Positions 31,058 through 40,686 are shown, counted from the first letter of the stretch. The stretch is 64,000 nt of DNA from G963678095 sp963678095 (GCA_963678095.2 CAXXXP010000001.1:310001-374000), one strand, 5' to 3'. The notes: generated from the letters alone by a model not told the origin. Made by a program: numbers and translations.

Positions 31058-31801
31058 ATGAACAGAGAGAGAAAGGGGAAATATCAGGCAGCCGCCTTGT
31101 CAATCTTGCTGCATCTATTGGTTTTTCTCGTCGTCGCTTCGACTGGCATCTTTTCTAACAGCCCGGTCCGGGAAAAGCTGATAGACCTTGTCGTTTACGA
31201 GGAGGCGGCAGCAAGTCCGGCGGCTTCAATTTCAGCCGACAGTGGCGGCAGCGAGATAACCTCAAGTGCTATCTCGTTGCCAAGTGAGCAAGCGCTTCCG
31301 GAAATAACCAAAGAATACACAAGGGCAAAACCTGTACTGGCGGAAACTGGTGAAAATCCTAAAAAGGTTGAGGCTGTTACCAGTGGTAATCTTGAAAATA
31401 CAGGAGCAAATGCTGGATCTAGAACAGGCAATGGGGCTGAATCGGGCAAGGGCGGATCGGGAACTGGTGATTCCGGAGCAGGTGCTGGTGGTTCTGTCGG
31501 GGCTGCAGGTTCGGCAGCCGGGCAACTAAAGCGTTCGCCTCAGATTCTGTCGCAGCCGGCTCCCATATATCCGGAGAATTTACGCCGGCGCAATATCGAA
31601 GGGGCGGTTACTGTGAGGATTACTGTCGGTGCTGATGGTCTGGTGGAAAATGTTGAAATCCTTCAATCGTCCGGCTATGATGAAATGGATGCGGCGGCGA
31701 CGGAGGCTGTATACAAATACCGTTATCAGCCAGCTGTCAGCAGCAATGGCGATGAGGTTCGCTGCGCTATAAAAAGAACACTGCACTTTGCTATAGAATA
31801 G
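31058..31801 (+). CDS. tonB: TonB protein
   Basis: The 247-residue protein spans the periplasm and contacts outer-membrane receptors. It has an N-terminal anchor helix (about 10-30), a long flexible linker and a C-terminal TonB domain from about 165 (QPAPIYPENLRRRNIEGAV and DGLVENVEILQSSGY). The linker is Gly/Ser/Ala-rich (GSGTGDSGAGAGGS) instead of the usual Pro-Glu-Lys-rich rod, so it may be more flexible. It ends the B12 uptake run. Confidence 0.9.
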   Translation: MNRERKGKYQAAALSILLHLLVFLVVASTGIFSNSPVREKLIDLVVYEEAAASPAASISADSGGSEITSSAISLPSEQALPEITKEYTRAKPVLAETGENPKKVEAVTSGNLENTGANAGSRTGNGAESGKGGSGTGDSGAGAGGSVGAAGSAAGQLKRSPQILSQPAPIYPENLRRRNIEGAVTVRITVGADGLVENVEILQSSGYDEMDAAATEAVYKYRYQPAVSSNGDEVRCAIKRTLHFAIE

Positions 31802-31949
31802 TCAGCTGGCCGGGAAGCCGTTGGTAAAATAATTTTTTAATTTGCTACATAAATCGTCCAAATATGATAAAATAAAAGACAGTGCAGTTTTTTATAAAAT
31901 GAAATCGAGCCGCCGTCAGGCGGCCTTATGCTTTGGTTTGGAGGAAACA

Positions 31950-33569
31950 ATGTCAGCAGAAGATTTTAACAATGAGATTCAAAAACGCCGGACGTTTGCG
32001 ATTATTTCCCATCCGGATGCCGGGAAGACAACTTTAACAGAAAAATTATTGCTTTATGGTGGAGCCATTCATCTGGCCGGATCGATAAAGTCCCGCAAGA
32101 CACAGCGTCATGCGGTATCGGATTGGATGGAAATTGAAAAACAGCGCGGCATTTCTGTCACGTCGAGTGTGTTGCAGTTTGACTATGCCGGCTGCCGCAT
32201 CAACATTCTTGATACCCCGGGACATCAGGACTTCAGTGAGGATACGTATCGTACCTTGATGGCCGTTGACAGCGCCGTTATGATCATTGATGTTGCCAAA
32301 GGGGTTGAAGCGCAGACCAAGAAATTGTTTAAAGTCTGCAAGCAGCGGGGCATTCCAATTTTCACTTTTATCAACAAGCTTGACCGTTATGGTAAGGCTC
32401 CGCTTGATCTGATGGAGGAGATTGAAAATGTGCTCGGCATCAGGTCGTATCCGATGAACTGGCCGATTGGAACCGACGGCAATTACCGCGGTGTTTATGA
32501 CCGCCAGAAGAAGCAGATCGAATTCTTCGATGAGGATGCAAGTCATGGGCAGAAGGCTCGTACTTCGGTAACCGGTTCACTCGATGATCCGGATATAAAA
32601 GATCTTTTGGGACAAGACATTCAGCAGGCGCTGATCGATGATATTGATCTGCTTGATGCAGCCGGAGAAGCCTTCGATCTTGAAAAAATAGCCCAGGGAG
32701 AACTGACACCGATGTTTTTCGGTAGCGCTATGACCAATTTCGGGGTGCAGAACTTCTTGGAAGAATTTCTGCGACTGGCACCGCCGCCAGCGCCAAGGAT
32801 TTCGTCGGATGGAATTATTGCTCCGACGGATGAGGAATTTTCGGCCTTTGTCTTTAAGATTCAGGCCAATATGAATCCGGCCCATCGGGACCGTTTGGCT
32901 TTTATCCGTATTTGCTCAGGGAAATTTGAGCGCGGAATGTCAGTCTATCATCACAAGACAGACAAGATGATTAAGCTGGCACAGCCGCAGCAGTTTTTGG
33001 CGCAAGATCGACAGATTGTCGATGAAGCCTATCCGGGAGATATCATCGGATTGTTTGATCCGGGAATTTTTGGTATCGGTGATACACTCTGTGATGCCGG
33101 ACGTAAGTTTGACTTTGCCGATTTCCCGGTATTCCCTCCGGAAAAATTTGCCCGCGTGCAGGCCAAGGACACTATGAAGCGCAAGCAGTTTGTCAAAGGA
33201 ATCACGCAGCTGACGCAGGAGGGAGCCGTACAGCTCTTCCGTCAGGCCGGAGCCGGAATGGAATCCTATATTGTCGGCACGGTCGGCAATCTGCAGTTTG
33301 AAGTCCTGGAATATCGTCTGAAAAACGAATATGGTGTTGATATCATCATGCAGATGCAGCCATATGAAGTGGCCCGCTGGCTGACCTTTGACGATGGAAC
33401 AACGGTTACACCGGAATCCTTGCGCGGAGCGGATCGGGGCATGTTTGTCTATGACATGAAGGATCGTCCGGCACTGCTCGTCAATAATGAATGGGCTCTG
33501 GGCTGGATTTCCGACAATAATCCGGAACTCAATATGTTCCATGTTCCGCCGGATAAAAAAGAAGCATAA
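31950..33569 (+). CDS. prfC: Peptide chain release factor 3
   Basis: RF3 is a translation GTPase that recycles RF1 and RF2. The 539-residue protein has G1 SHPDAGKTT, the RGISVTSSV switch, G3 DTPGHQDF, G4 NKLDR, and the RF3 C-terminal domains (SYIVGTVGNLQFEVLEYRL). The start is ATG 31950 behind TTGGAGGAAACA; the longer open frame overlaps the promoter (TATGAT near 31863). A GCCGCC/GGCGGC hairpin lies at 31909-31924 in the leader. It is transcribed separately from tonB. Confidence 0.95.
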   Translation: MSAEDFNNEIQKRRTFAIISHPDAGKTTLTEKLLLYGGAIHLAGSIKSRKTQRHAVSDWMEIEKQRGISVTSSVLQFDYAGCRINILDTPGHQDFSEDTYRTLMAVDSAVMIIDVAKGVEAQTKKLFKVCKQRGIPIFTFINKLDRYGKAPLDLMEEIENVLGIRSYPMNWPIGTDGNYRGVYDRQKKQIEFFDEDASHGQKARTSVTGSLDDPDIKDLLGQDIQQALIDDIDLLDAAGEAFDLEKIAQGELTPMFFGSAMTNFGVQNFLEEFLRLAPPPAPRISSDGIIAPTDEEFSAFVFKIQANMNPAHRDRLAFIRICSGKFERGMSVYHHKTDKMIKLAQPQQFLAQDRQIVDEAYPGDIIGLFDPGIFGIGDTLCDAGRKFDFADFPVFPPEKFARVQAKDTMKRKQFVKGITQLTQEGAVQLFRQAGAGMESYIVGTVGNLQFEVLEYRLKNEYGVDIIMQMQPYEVARWLTFDDGTTVTPESLRGADRGMFVYDMKDRPALLVNNEWALGWISDNNPELNMFHVPPDKKEA

Positions 33570-33592
33570 TTGCGAGGCTATCGCAAAATAAA

Positions 33593-33620
33593 AAACAGGC
33601 TGCAAGTGTGCAGCCTGTTT
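33593..33620. terminator. Bidirectional terminator between prfC and the DUF4931 gene
   Basis: AAACAGGCTGCA, loop AGTG and TGCAGCCTGTTT form a perfect 12-base stem between convergent genes. It has a run of A on the left and T on the right. Confidence 0.8.
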
Positions 33621-33624
33621 CCTG

Positions 33625-34389
33625 TCATTTGGCAAAATAAAGCGAGTGAAATTCTTTGGCGATATATTCGAGATTGTTTGCCCGGAGCTTGATATTGTAA
33701 CCGATAAACAGCGGCGAGGTGGCAAATCGCGGCATTGCCTTGACCCGGATTTTTCCGTCGACAAGGTAAAAGAAAAGGTTATAACTCTTGCAGCGCTTGT
33801 TAAGGTGCTTCATCAGGTAGTCGACGGCTGTCTGTATGTAGTAAGCAAGCATATGGACGTTGCCGTTGTCGTCGGTTATGATATTGAACTCTGAAAAGCC
33901 GATGCGCGGGTTGGTTGATATGTTGAGCTGAGCCCCGTTTTGCTCATCAATCACGAGTCCGTCGAAGTCCTCGGGATCAAATAGCAGCCGCTCATCAATC
34001 GTATTGAGCCCGATTATCTGCATGTGCGGATGGCGAATGGTGCCGCCGGACATCGGCCCGTGGTTTTTGAAAAAGAGCACGGTTTTATAAGTGCCGGATT
34101 CAAGCATTGTCAGCCAGTGCCGGATGCCAAACCGAAGAATATCCTGCAGTTCATGCAGCGGATAATCTGGAATATCCATATTGCAGTTACGGCTTTCAAT
34201 CAGTACGGTCTGATAAGAATCTTCGAGGACATTGTATTTGTTTTCAATTAACAGGATGTCGCCCTGACTGTCAATGATGTTTGTCAGCTGGCTGCGGTCA
34301 CAAAAGGGGCAGGCGGCGTCCGTGTTGATGATGTTTTCCGGTTTTTTGCGTCCGATGTTTACGTTAAAATTCAAAAAATTCTTTTCCAT
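33625..34389 (-). CDS. DUF4931 / GalT-like HIT-superfamily protein
   Basis: The 254-residue protein resembles galactose-1-phosphate uridylyltransferases and the DUF4931 family. A CPFC zinc-type pair lies near residue 28 and a HIT-like GGTIRHPHMQII with the H-P-H-x-Q core near the middle, so a nucleotidyl-transfer or hydrolysis reaction is plausible. The start is the ATG at 34389, about eight bases after AGAAGG on the minus strand; a GTG three codons upstream overlaps that site. No galactose genes are nearby and the substrate is unknown. Confidence 0.75.
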   Translation of the reverse strand: MEKNFLNFNVNIGRKKPENIINTDAACPFCDRSQLTNIIDSQGDILLIENKYNVLEDSYQTVLIESRNCNMDIPDYPLHELQDILRFGIRHWLTMLESGTYKTVLFFKNHGPMSGGTIRHPHMQIIGLNTIDERLLFDPEDFDGLVIDEQNGAQLNISTNPRIGFSEFNIITDDNGNVHMLAYYIQTAVDYLMKHLNKRCKSYNLFFYLVDGKIRVKAMPRFATSPLFIGYNIKLRANNLEYIAKEFHSLYFAK

Positions 34390-34559
34390 AGGAGTCACCT
34401 TCTTGGTAAATTAGTACTGGAATACTTAGGACATAAATGATATAATTTTTTAGTTATCAGGCAGACATGTTTCTGTATAAGTTATTATGCTTGTATATAT
34501 ATTATATATTCTTTTAGTAAAAAGAAAAGTGAAAGTTTTCCTTAAGGCGGGTGTTTTAG

Positions 34560-36215
34560 ATTAGCAGTCAGGATGTTATAGAGAAAAAGGCAAGTAAGGG
34601 TGAGTCGTTCCTCAAGGGGACATTTATACTAACGATTGCCGGAATTGTCGTTAAAATCATAGGCTCTCTCAACTGGATTTTTGTGTCGCGTGTACTGGGC
34701 GGCGAAGGGATCGGTCTGTATCAGATGGCTTTTCCCATTTACTTTTTTGCCCTCAGCATATCGACAGCCGGTGTTCCAGTGGCCATTTCCATCATTACGG
34801 CCGAGCGTGTAGCCCTGAAGGATATTTTGGGCGCCAAGCGGGTTTTTCGGATTTCTATGCTGCTGATGGTTGTAACCGGGATTTTTTTCAGCTTGTTGAC
34901 GTATTTTGGGGCGCAGTGGCTGATTGATTTCAACTTTATTCGTGACCCGCGCGCCTACTATTCCGTGGTAGCACTTGCTCCGGCTATTTTTTTCGTCACC
35001 TTGCTGGCAAGCTCGCGCGGTTATTTACAGGGTTGGCAACGCATGACTCCGACAGCAGTCTCTCAGATCGTCGAACAGATTTTTCGTGTAATAACAATGG
35101 TCTTGTTCGCCAATTTACTGCTGCCCTGGGGACTTGAATTTGCTGCAGCCGGTGCTAGTCTCGGTGCGTTTGCTGGGGCGATTACAGGTGTTATTGTGAT
35201 GGTCTATTATTACTGGAAGCTGGAAAAGGATATTGAGCGCGACTATGGCGCTTTTTTGACGGTAGACAAAGAGCCGGTAAAGGAAAAAAAACTGTCGGCC
35301 TGGAAGGTTGTACGGCGGATATTTGCCCTGTCATTGCCGGTTTCGGCAGCCAGTCTGATGCTGCCAGTGGTCATGAATCTCGATTTGATGATTGTGCCGG
35401 CGCGGCTTGAAGTTGCCGGTTACACGGTCAATGAAGCGACGGAGCTGTTTGGTTACCTTACGGGAATGGCGGTGCCGCTGGTGAATCTGGCGACAATATT
35501 GACCGCGTCACTGGCGGTCAGCATTGTGCCGGCAATATCTGAGGCGAAGGCACTAAAAAATCGGGTGCGGGCTTTTAATCAGATTGCAGCGGCGCTGCGC
35601 ATATCGAATTTTATTTGTTTTCCGGCCTTTGTCATCGTGCTCGTGCTGGCGGTGCCGATTTCATCCTTAATTTACAATGCTCCGGGGGCCGGGCCCGCCG
35701 TATGGGTATCCTCTTTCAGTATTGTTCTGCTGGGCTTGCATCAGGTAACAACCGGGGCACTACAGGGACTGGGTCATACCTCGATTCCTATGCTGAATAT
35801 GGTTGTGGCGGCGGTTGCGAAGATTGCGTTAAACTGGACGCTGGCAGCAAACCCTTCCTTCGGTATTATGGGGGCTGCCTGGGCTACGGTAGCGGATATT
35901 GGCTTGGCGGCCTGCATCAACCTGTATTTCCTTTACCGCTATATTGGCTATAAAATGGAAATTGGACAAGTCCTTCGTACGGTGGCAGCTGCCGCGATTA
36001 TGGGGCTATCTGTATTTTTTTCCTATGATTATATTCTTGGCCAAACGGCGAGCAATGCTTTGGCTACCTTTGGGTCAGTTCTAATTGGCTGCGGAGTGTA
36101 TCTTGTCGTGCTCCTTCTGCTCGGTGGCATTAAAGAAGAGGATATTGTGCGGATACCGGTTTTGGGGAAAGCCGGGGCAAAGCTGCTTCAAAAAGCTGGC
36201 GTATTTAAATCCTGA
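34560..36215 (+). CDS. SpoVB/MurJ-like polysaccharide flippase, apparent ATT start
   Basis: The protein belongs to the MATE/MOP flippase superfamily, SpoVB-like branch, which moves lipid-linked sugars across the membrane. The frame from GTG 34683 would give 510 residues and lose the first helix. In the same frame the coding sequence runs upstream through SKGESFLKGTFILTIAGIVV to the stop TAG at 34557. No ATG, GTG or TTG exists there. ATT 34560, nine bases after AAGGCGGG, is the best start and gives 551 residues with about 14 membrane segments. A frameshift or sequence error is the alternative. Confidence 0.8.
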   Translation: MSSQDVIEKKASKGESFLKGTFILTIAGIVVKIIGSLNWIFVSRVLGGEGIGLYQMAFPIYFFALSISTAGVPVAISIITAERVALKDILGAKRVFRISMLLMVVTGIFFSLLTYFGAQWLIDFNFIRDPRAYYSVVALAPAIFFVTLLASSRGYLQGWQRMTPTAVSQIVEQIFRVITMVLFANLLLPWGLEFAAAGASLGAFAGAITGVIVMVYYYWKLEKDIERDYGAFLTVDKEPVKEKKLSAWKVVRRIFALSLPVSAASLMLPVVMNLDLMIVPARLEVAGYTVNEATELFGYLTGMAVPLVNLATILTASLAVSIVPAISEAKALKNRVRAFNQIAAALRISNFICFPAFVIVLVLAVPISSLIYNAPGAGPAVWVSSFSIVLLGLHQVTTGALQGLGHTSIPMLNMVVAAVAKIALNWTLAANPSFGIMGAAWATVADIGLAACINLYFLYRYIGYKMEIGQVLRTVAAAAIMGLSVFFSYDYILGQTASNALATFGSVLIGCGVYLVVLLLLGGIKEEDIVRIPVLGKAGAKLLQKAGVFKS

Positions 36216-36235
36216 CCACGATAGGAGGCTGAAAA

Positions 36236-37132
36236 ATGAAAAAGATGATTCTTGTCTATAATCCTGTTTCCGGAGATGCAAGTTTTAAGAATAAACTCGA
36301 TATGATGATTAATAAATTTCAACAGCGGGACTGTATGCTGCTTTTATACCGTACAGAACGCGATAACAGCCGCTCGTTTGGCGAGTTTTTACGGGCAGCT
36401 GATGCGGATGGCGTGATTGTTTCTGGCGGCGACGGCACGCTGCATGAAATTATCAATCTTTTACTGAAGGAAGGTGTCGATCTGCCGGTTGGCATCATGG
36501 CAAATGGAACCTCCAATGATTTTGCGTCTTTTATGGGCTTAGCAGATGATCTTGATTTTTACATCGATACAATTGTTGCTGGTCATAGTGTGCCGGTCGA
36601 TCTCGGTCGTGTGGGCAGTGAATATTTCATCAATGTGGCCAGTGCCGGAATGCTTACTTCGGTTGCGCATGAGGTGGATGTTCGGTTGAAAAATGCTTTT
36701 GGCAAAATGGCGTATTATCTGCGGGGGATCGGAGAATTGCCGCGCTTTCGGGCTTTAAAGCTGCAGATAGAGGCCGATGGCGAGGTTTTTGAGGAACGGG
36801 CGTTTCTGTTTGTTATCGTCAACAGCGGCATTGTTGGCAGTCTGAAAAATGTTGCGGTAGATGCCAAAGTCAATGATGGTAAGCTGGATATGGTTTTGCT
36901 GCAGCAATGCAGCCTGCCGGAACTGATGACGGTGATTGCGCAGATCCTTGCCGGCAAGAGCATGAACAATACAAAAAATGTCCGCTATCTCCAGGCGGAA
37001 AAATTCGTGATCTCCTGTGCGGAGGAACTCGGCAGTGATCTTGACGGAGAACGCGGACCACAGTTACCGCTTGCCATTGAAACCTTGCCGGGGCGTCTGC
37101 GTTTGTTCTATCCGGCGGATAAAAGCTTATAA
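36236..37132 (+). CDS. Diacylglycerol/lipid kinase family protein
   Basis: The 298-residue protein has the DAGK catalytic fold: YNPVSG at the N-terminus, the nucleotide loop VSGGDGTLHEII near residue 62, and ANGTSNDFA near residue 90. It is of the YegS/BmrU type and should phosphorylate a lipid such as diacylglycerol or a related alcohol. It follows the flippase gene by 20 bases with AGGAGG in the gap, so the two are likely cotranscribed, consistent with an envelope role. Substrate not known. Confidence 0.88.
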   Translation: MKKMILVYNPVSGDASFKNKLDMMINKFQQRDCMLLLYRTERDNSRSFGEFLRAADADGVIVSGGDGTLHEIINLLLKEGVDLPVGIMANGTSNDFASFMGLADDLDFYIDTIVAGHSVPVDLGRVGSEYFINVASAGMLTSVAHEVDVRLKNAFGKMAYYLRGIGELPRFRALKLQIEADGEVFEERAFLFVIVNSGIVGSLKNVAVDAKVNDGKLDMVLLQQCSLPELMTVIAQILAGKSMNNTKNVRYLQAEKFVISCAEELGSDLDGERGPQLPLAIETLPGRLRLFYPADKSL

Positions 37133-37152
37133 ATACATATAAGATATAGTTG

Positions 37153-37187
37153 AAGGCATCCCTTTCCCGGGGATGCTTTTTTATTTA
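37153..37187 (+). terminator. Rho-independent terminator after the lipid kinase
   Basis: AAGGCATCCC and GGGGATGCTTTTTT form a GC-rich stem with a T run. Confidence 0.85.
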
Positions 37188-37192
37188 AATAA

Positions 37193-37246
37193 TTTACATA
37201 AATTTAACAAAGCGATAATATTTGCTGTATATTCCTGTGCTATAGT
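37193..37246 (+). promoter_or_regulatory. Pho box and promoter of pstB-phoU
   Basis: TTTACA (37193), TTAACA (37204) and ATAATA (37215) are direct repeats with an exact 11-base period, the pattern bound by PhoP/PhoB regulators of Firmicutes. The last repeat ends 20 bases before the -10 box TATAGT (37241-37246). The pstS promoter at 53416 has the same arrangement and spacing. Phosphate control is inferred from this match. Confidence 0.7.
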
Positions 37247-37276
37247 AGAGCCAGTAAGATTGCAGGAGGAAAAAGT

Positions 37277-38032
37277 ATGGACTATAAAATGCAGGTGAAG
37301 GATTTAAACTTATATTATGGCAATGCGCAGGCTCTGTACGATGTGTCACTTGCAGTAAAGAAAAATTCCATTGTTGCCCTGATTGGTCCTTCGGGCTGCG
37401 GTAAGTCGACTTTTCTGAAGACACTCAACCGCATGAACGATCTCGTGGACAATGTTCGAATTGAAGGAATGGTCATGCTCGACGGTGAAGACATATATGC
37501 TCCGGATACCGACATTGTTCATCTGCGAAAACGTGTGGGGATGGTATTCCAGCGGCCCAATCCTTTCCCGATGTCGATTTATGAAAACATCGCCTATGGG
37601 CCTAAAATACATGGGTTGAAAGATAAAACGCGCCTGGATGAAATTGTCGAGAAAAGTCTCAAAGGGGCAGCTCTGTGGGATGAAGTCAAGGATCGGTTGC
37701 ATTCCTCGGCGATGGGGATGTCCGGCGGTCAGCAGCAGCGATTGTGCATAGCCCGGGTATTGGCAGTCGAACCAGAAGTGGTACTGATGGACGAGCCCTG
37801 CTCGGCGTTGGATCCTATCTCGACGATGAAAATTGAGGAACTCATCACCGAGCTAAAGGAAAAGTATACGATTGTTATGGTTACACACAATATGCAGCAG
37901 GCAGCCAGGGTATCGGATTATACCGCATTTTTCCTCAATGGCCGGTTGATGGAACATGATGAAACGAATATTATTTTTACCAAGCCGTCTAATGCAAAAA
38001 CGGAAGATTATATTACCGGCCGTTTCGGCTGA
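37277..38032 (+). CDS. pstB: Phosphate ABC transporter ATP-binding protein
   Basis: The 251-residue ATPase energises the PstSCAB high-affinity phosphate importer. It shows Walker A GPSGCGKST at residues 37-45, the PstB segment VFQRPNPFPMSIYENIAYG, signature MSGGQQQR and Walker B VVLMDEPCSALD. The start follows GGAGGAAAAAG. Its partner genes pstS, pstC and pstA are 15 kb downstream, so this operon is split. phoU follows after 19 bases. Confidence 0.97.
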   Translation: MDYKMQVKDLNLYYGNAQALYDVSLAVKKNSIVALIGPSGCGKSTFLKTLNRMNDLVDNVRIEGMVMLDGEDIYAPDTDIVHLRKRVGMVFQRPNPFPMSIYENIAYGPKIHGLKDKTRLDEIVEKSLKGAALWDEVKDRLHSSAMGMSGGQQQRLCIARVLAVEPEVVLMDEPCSALDPISTMKIEELITELKEKYTIVMVTHNMQQAARVSDYTAFFLNGRLMEHDETNIIFTKPSNAKTEDYITGRFG

Positions 38033-38051
38033 TTGATTTGGGGGAATAGAG

Positions 38052-38714
38052 ATGACGCAGGTTACGCGGCAGATATATATTGAAGACCTGGCCAAGCTGC
38101 AGCACACGGTTGTGACCATGGGAGAAGCGGCCACTCTGGCTGTAAAGAAATCGATGGAGGCCCTGCTTACCGGCAATAAACAGTTGGCGGAAGAGGTCAT
38201 GCAGGGGGATGATCTAATTGACGATATGATGGTTGATATTGAGGACAGGGGTATGCTTTTGATTGCCAAACAGCAGCCGATTGCGCATGATCTGCGGATT
38301 ATTGCGACGAGTTTCAAATTATCGACAGATCTTGAGCGCATTGGTGACCATGCATTTGATATTGCTAAAATCGCCCGGGACTTGTCCGGAGAATTTGCCA
38401 TTGATGTGTATGATACCCCTCGGCTTGGCAGCTGTGCTGTCAAGATGATTGAAATGGCAATTGAGGCGTACCGTACGGCGGATATTAAGCTGGCCGAACA
38501 GGTATGTCATGCCGATGATGAGATGGATGAGCTTTTTGCCCGGACATTTCAGAAGCTGTCGGCATCCATGGGAGTAGAGCCGTTATCGACCAAACAGGCG
38601 ACGCAGCTGATTTTTGTGGCCCGTTTTCTTGAACGAGTTGGCGATCATGCGACGAATATTGCGGAATGGGTTATTTACCTTGAAACAGCAGAGCGCATCC
38701 GTAAGACAAAATAA
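38052..38714 (+). CDS. phoU: Phosphate signalling protein PhoU
   Basis: The 220-residue helical protein consists of two PhoU repeats (for example DLRIIATSFKLSTDLERIGDH and ARFLERVGDHATNIAEWV), each with the acidic metal-binding motif E-x3-D-H. PhoU links the Pst transporter to the PhoR kinase and represses the Pho response when phosphate is plentiful. The phoR-like kinase gene is encoded next to it on the other strand. Confidence 0.95.
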   Translation: MTQVTRQIYIEDLAKLQHTVVTMGEAATLAVKKSMEALLTGNKQLAEEVMQGDDLIDDMMVDIEDRGMLLIAKQQPIAHDLRIIATSFKLSTDLERIGDHAFDIAKIARDLSGEFAIDVYDTPRLGSCAVKMIEMAIEAYRTADIKLAEQVCHADDEMDELFARTFQKLSASMGVEPLSTKQATQLIFVARFLERVGDHATNIAEWVIYLETAERIRKTK

Positions 38715-38721
38715 CATTACG

Positions 38722-38762
38722 AAAAAGCGAATCCCCCCAGGCAGGGGGGATTCGCTTTTTTA
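38722..38762. terminator. Bidirectional terminator between phoU and phoR
   Basis: AAAAAGCGAATCCCCCC and GGGGGGATTCGCTTTTT form a perfect stem between convergent genes. Its right end touches the last codons of the minus-strand kinase. Confidence 0.9.
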
Positions 38763-40550
38763 ATTATCGAGAGGAATCTGCGGCAGGTCAATAATGAATT
38801 CTGTTCCCTGCTGCAGTTGGCTGGTGACGCTGATTTTACCACCGAACATTTCAACAATGAATTTTGCCAGCGAAAGCCCGATGCCGGAGCCGCTGGTATT
38901 CGATGTTCGCGCCCGGGCCTTATCGGTCCGGTAGAATCGATCAAAGACAAACGGCAGGTCTGATGGGGCAATGCCAATGCCGTCGTCTTTCACCCGGATT
39001 TGAATATTTTGGTCATCAGCGCTGCAGCTGAGCTGTATATGCCCACCAGCAGGCGTGTATTTGATGGCATTCTCTGTAATATTTATGATAAGCTGTAGCA
39101 ACAGATCGGCATTGGCGGCGGCAATTGTCGGGTGTGGCGGCAGGATCAGTTCAACGTTCTGCGCTTTTGCCGTCGACTGTTGCTTTAGCTTGTCTTTGGC
39201 AATTGTCAGGATGTGGCGGCAATCAATGGGCTCGATCGTAAGCTGATCGCAGTATTCCTGGCTGTCAAGCTTTGCCAGCTGCAGCAAATCCTTAATCAGG
39301 CGTGCCATGCGCTGGGCTTCGTTATAGATGATGGTGATGAATTTCTTGTTGAGGACTTCATCATCAAGCTCGCTGGCGAGCAGGGTTTCGGCGAATCCAG
39401 AGATTGAAGTCAAGGGCGTTGCCAGCTCATGGGCGGCATTGGCGACAAAGTCAGCCTGGCGGGTGGACAATTCCTGCAGCAGCGATATATCGTGGAATAC
39501 GCTGAGTACCGACTGGGTGTTTCCCTCCTGTAGCGGGGCAAAAAAAACAGTAAAGGTTTTTTTCGCCCCGCTGAGGGTGATGGGAAAAACAATGGATTTG
39601 GCGTTGCCGGAAGCCAAGACGTCCTGCGCTGTTGTGCTGAGTAAAGTGCTGCCAATGGCATTGATGCTGTGTTTATGCAGCAGCTTTGGCGTCAGCTGAA
39701 AAAGGACCGTAGCCTGTTTGTTGGCAGTGATGATATTTCCCTGCGGATCAAGCAGCATGACGGCATTGTCCATGTTTTCGAGAATGAGTGACAATTTATG
39801 GTTTTCGGCATCGAGTTTAGCGATTTTACCGGCAAGGTTTGCCGTGAGATTATTGATTGTTCCGGCGAGCACCTCGAGTTCATCCCCGGTGTGTACATGC
39901 AGGCGTTTTGTCAGATTGCCACCAGTTATTTTTTTGGCCGTGACTGTCATCTGCTGGATGGGGCGAATCTGTCGGCGGGCCAACAGCAGGCCTAGTAAAA
40001 TTGCTGTCAGGCCCCCAATGAAAAGTGCGCTGAGAATTGCCTGGCGGGTATGATCGTAAGCGGTTTCAATCGGCGTCAGCGGCGAAGCCGTTCGCACGAT
40101 GCCGAGGAGATTGCCATCTTGGTAAATCGGCAGGGCCACATAAAGCATGTTTTCCCGCAGGGTATCACTGTAGCGGATTGCACTGCCGCTGCCCTTGGTT
40201 AAGGCCTCTTGTACTTCGGGCCGCAACAGGTGGTTGTCAAGCTGGGCGGCAGGCTCTGAAGAATCCGCCAGTACCAGGCCCGATGGGGTAAGCAGTGTGA
40301 TGCGCAGACTAGTAGCGTCACTGATCTGCTGGATTTTTTCAGCTGGTATTTCGGTTGAGGCGGAGTTTTTCGGCGGGATTTCCATAGCCTTTTCGATGAT
40401 TTTGGCGTTTATCAACAGCTCCTGCGTTTTGTTTTGCAAGGTTTCCCGGTGGAAAAACTGCAATAGGTAAATTCCCAGTACGGACAGGGAAATAAGCGTT
40501 AACAACAGCATTGTGCCAATCAGGCGCCGGCTGATTCTTGATTTAAACAT
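38760..40550 (-). CDS. phoR: PhoR-like sensor histidine kinase
   Basis: The 596-residue kinase has membrane helices at about 11-31 and 171-192 flanking a periplasmic domain, a HAMP domain (192-242), a PAS domain (250-360), a HisKA domain with His374 in AAHELATPLTSISGF, and an ATPase domain with ENAIKYTPAGG, DDGIGI and GSGIGLSLAK. The domain order and the site next to phoU suggest the phosphate sensor. The usual Arg or Lys after HEL is Ala. The start is the second ATG (40550), eight bases after AAAGGA; ATG 40559 abuts that site. No phoB/phoP partner gene is in the window. Confidence 0.85.
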   Translation of the reverse strand: MFKSRISRRLIGTMLLLTLISLSVLGIYLLQFFHRETLQNKTQELLINAKIIEKAMEIPPKNSASTEIPAEKIQQISDATSLRITLLTPSGLVLADSSEPAAQLDNHLLRPEVQEALTKGSGSAIRYSDTLRENMLYVALPIYQDGNLLGIVRTASPLTPIETAYDHTRQAILSALFIGGLTAILLGLLLARRQIRPIQQMTVTAKKITGGNLTKRLHVHTGDELEVLAGTINNLTANLAGKIAKLDAENHKLSLILENMDNAVMLLDPQGNIITANKQATVLFQLTPKLLHKHSINAIGSTLLSTTAQDVLASGNAKSIVFPITLSGAKKTFTVFFAPLQEGNTQSVLSVFHDISLLQELSTRQADFVANAAHELATPLTSISGFAETLLASELDDEVLNKKFITIIYNEAQRMARLIKDLLQLAKLDSQEYCDQLTIEPIDCRHILTIAKDKLKQQSTAKAQNVELILPPHPTIAAANADLLLQLIINITENAIKYTPAGGHIQLSCSADDQNIQIRVKDDGIGIAPSDLPFVFDRFYRTDKARARTSNTSGSGIGLSLAKFIVEMFGGKISVTSQLQQGTEFIIDLPQIPLDN

Positions 40551-40686
40551 GGCAACCATCCTTTGAAAAAATTCTTCTTAGGAGTATTTTATCATAATAT
40601 GGACCTGTGTGTTGAATTTTTGCTTTAATCCATAATGCGGCAGTTATTGCTAATTTTGCTATATTTAAAAAATTTAAAGGTTTTAT

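Noticed and set aside
38760..40550. PhoR with a damaged phosphorylation motif (HELATPL instead of HELRTPL or HELKTPL)
   Set aside because: The phosphorylated His, Glu and Pro are intact and variation at this position occurs in the family, so loss of function is not supported.
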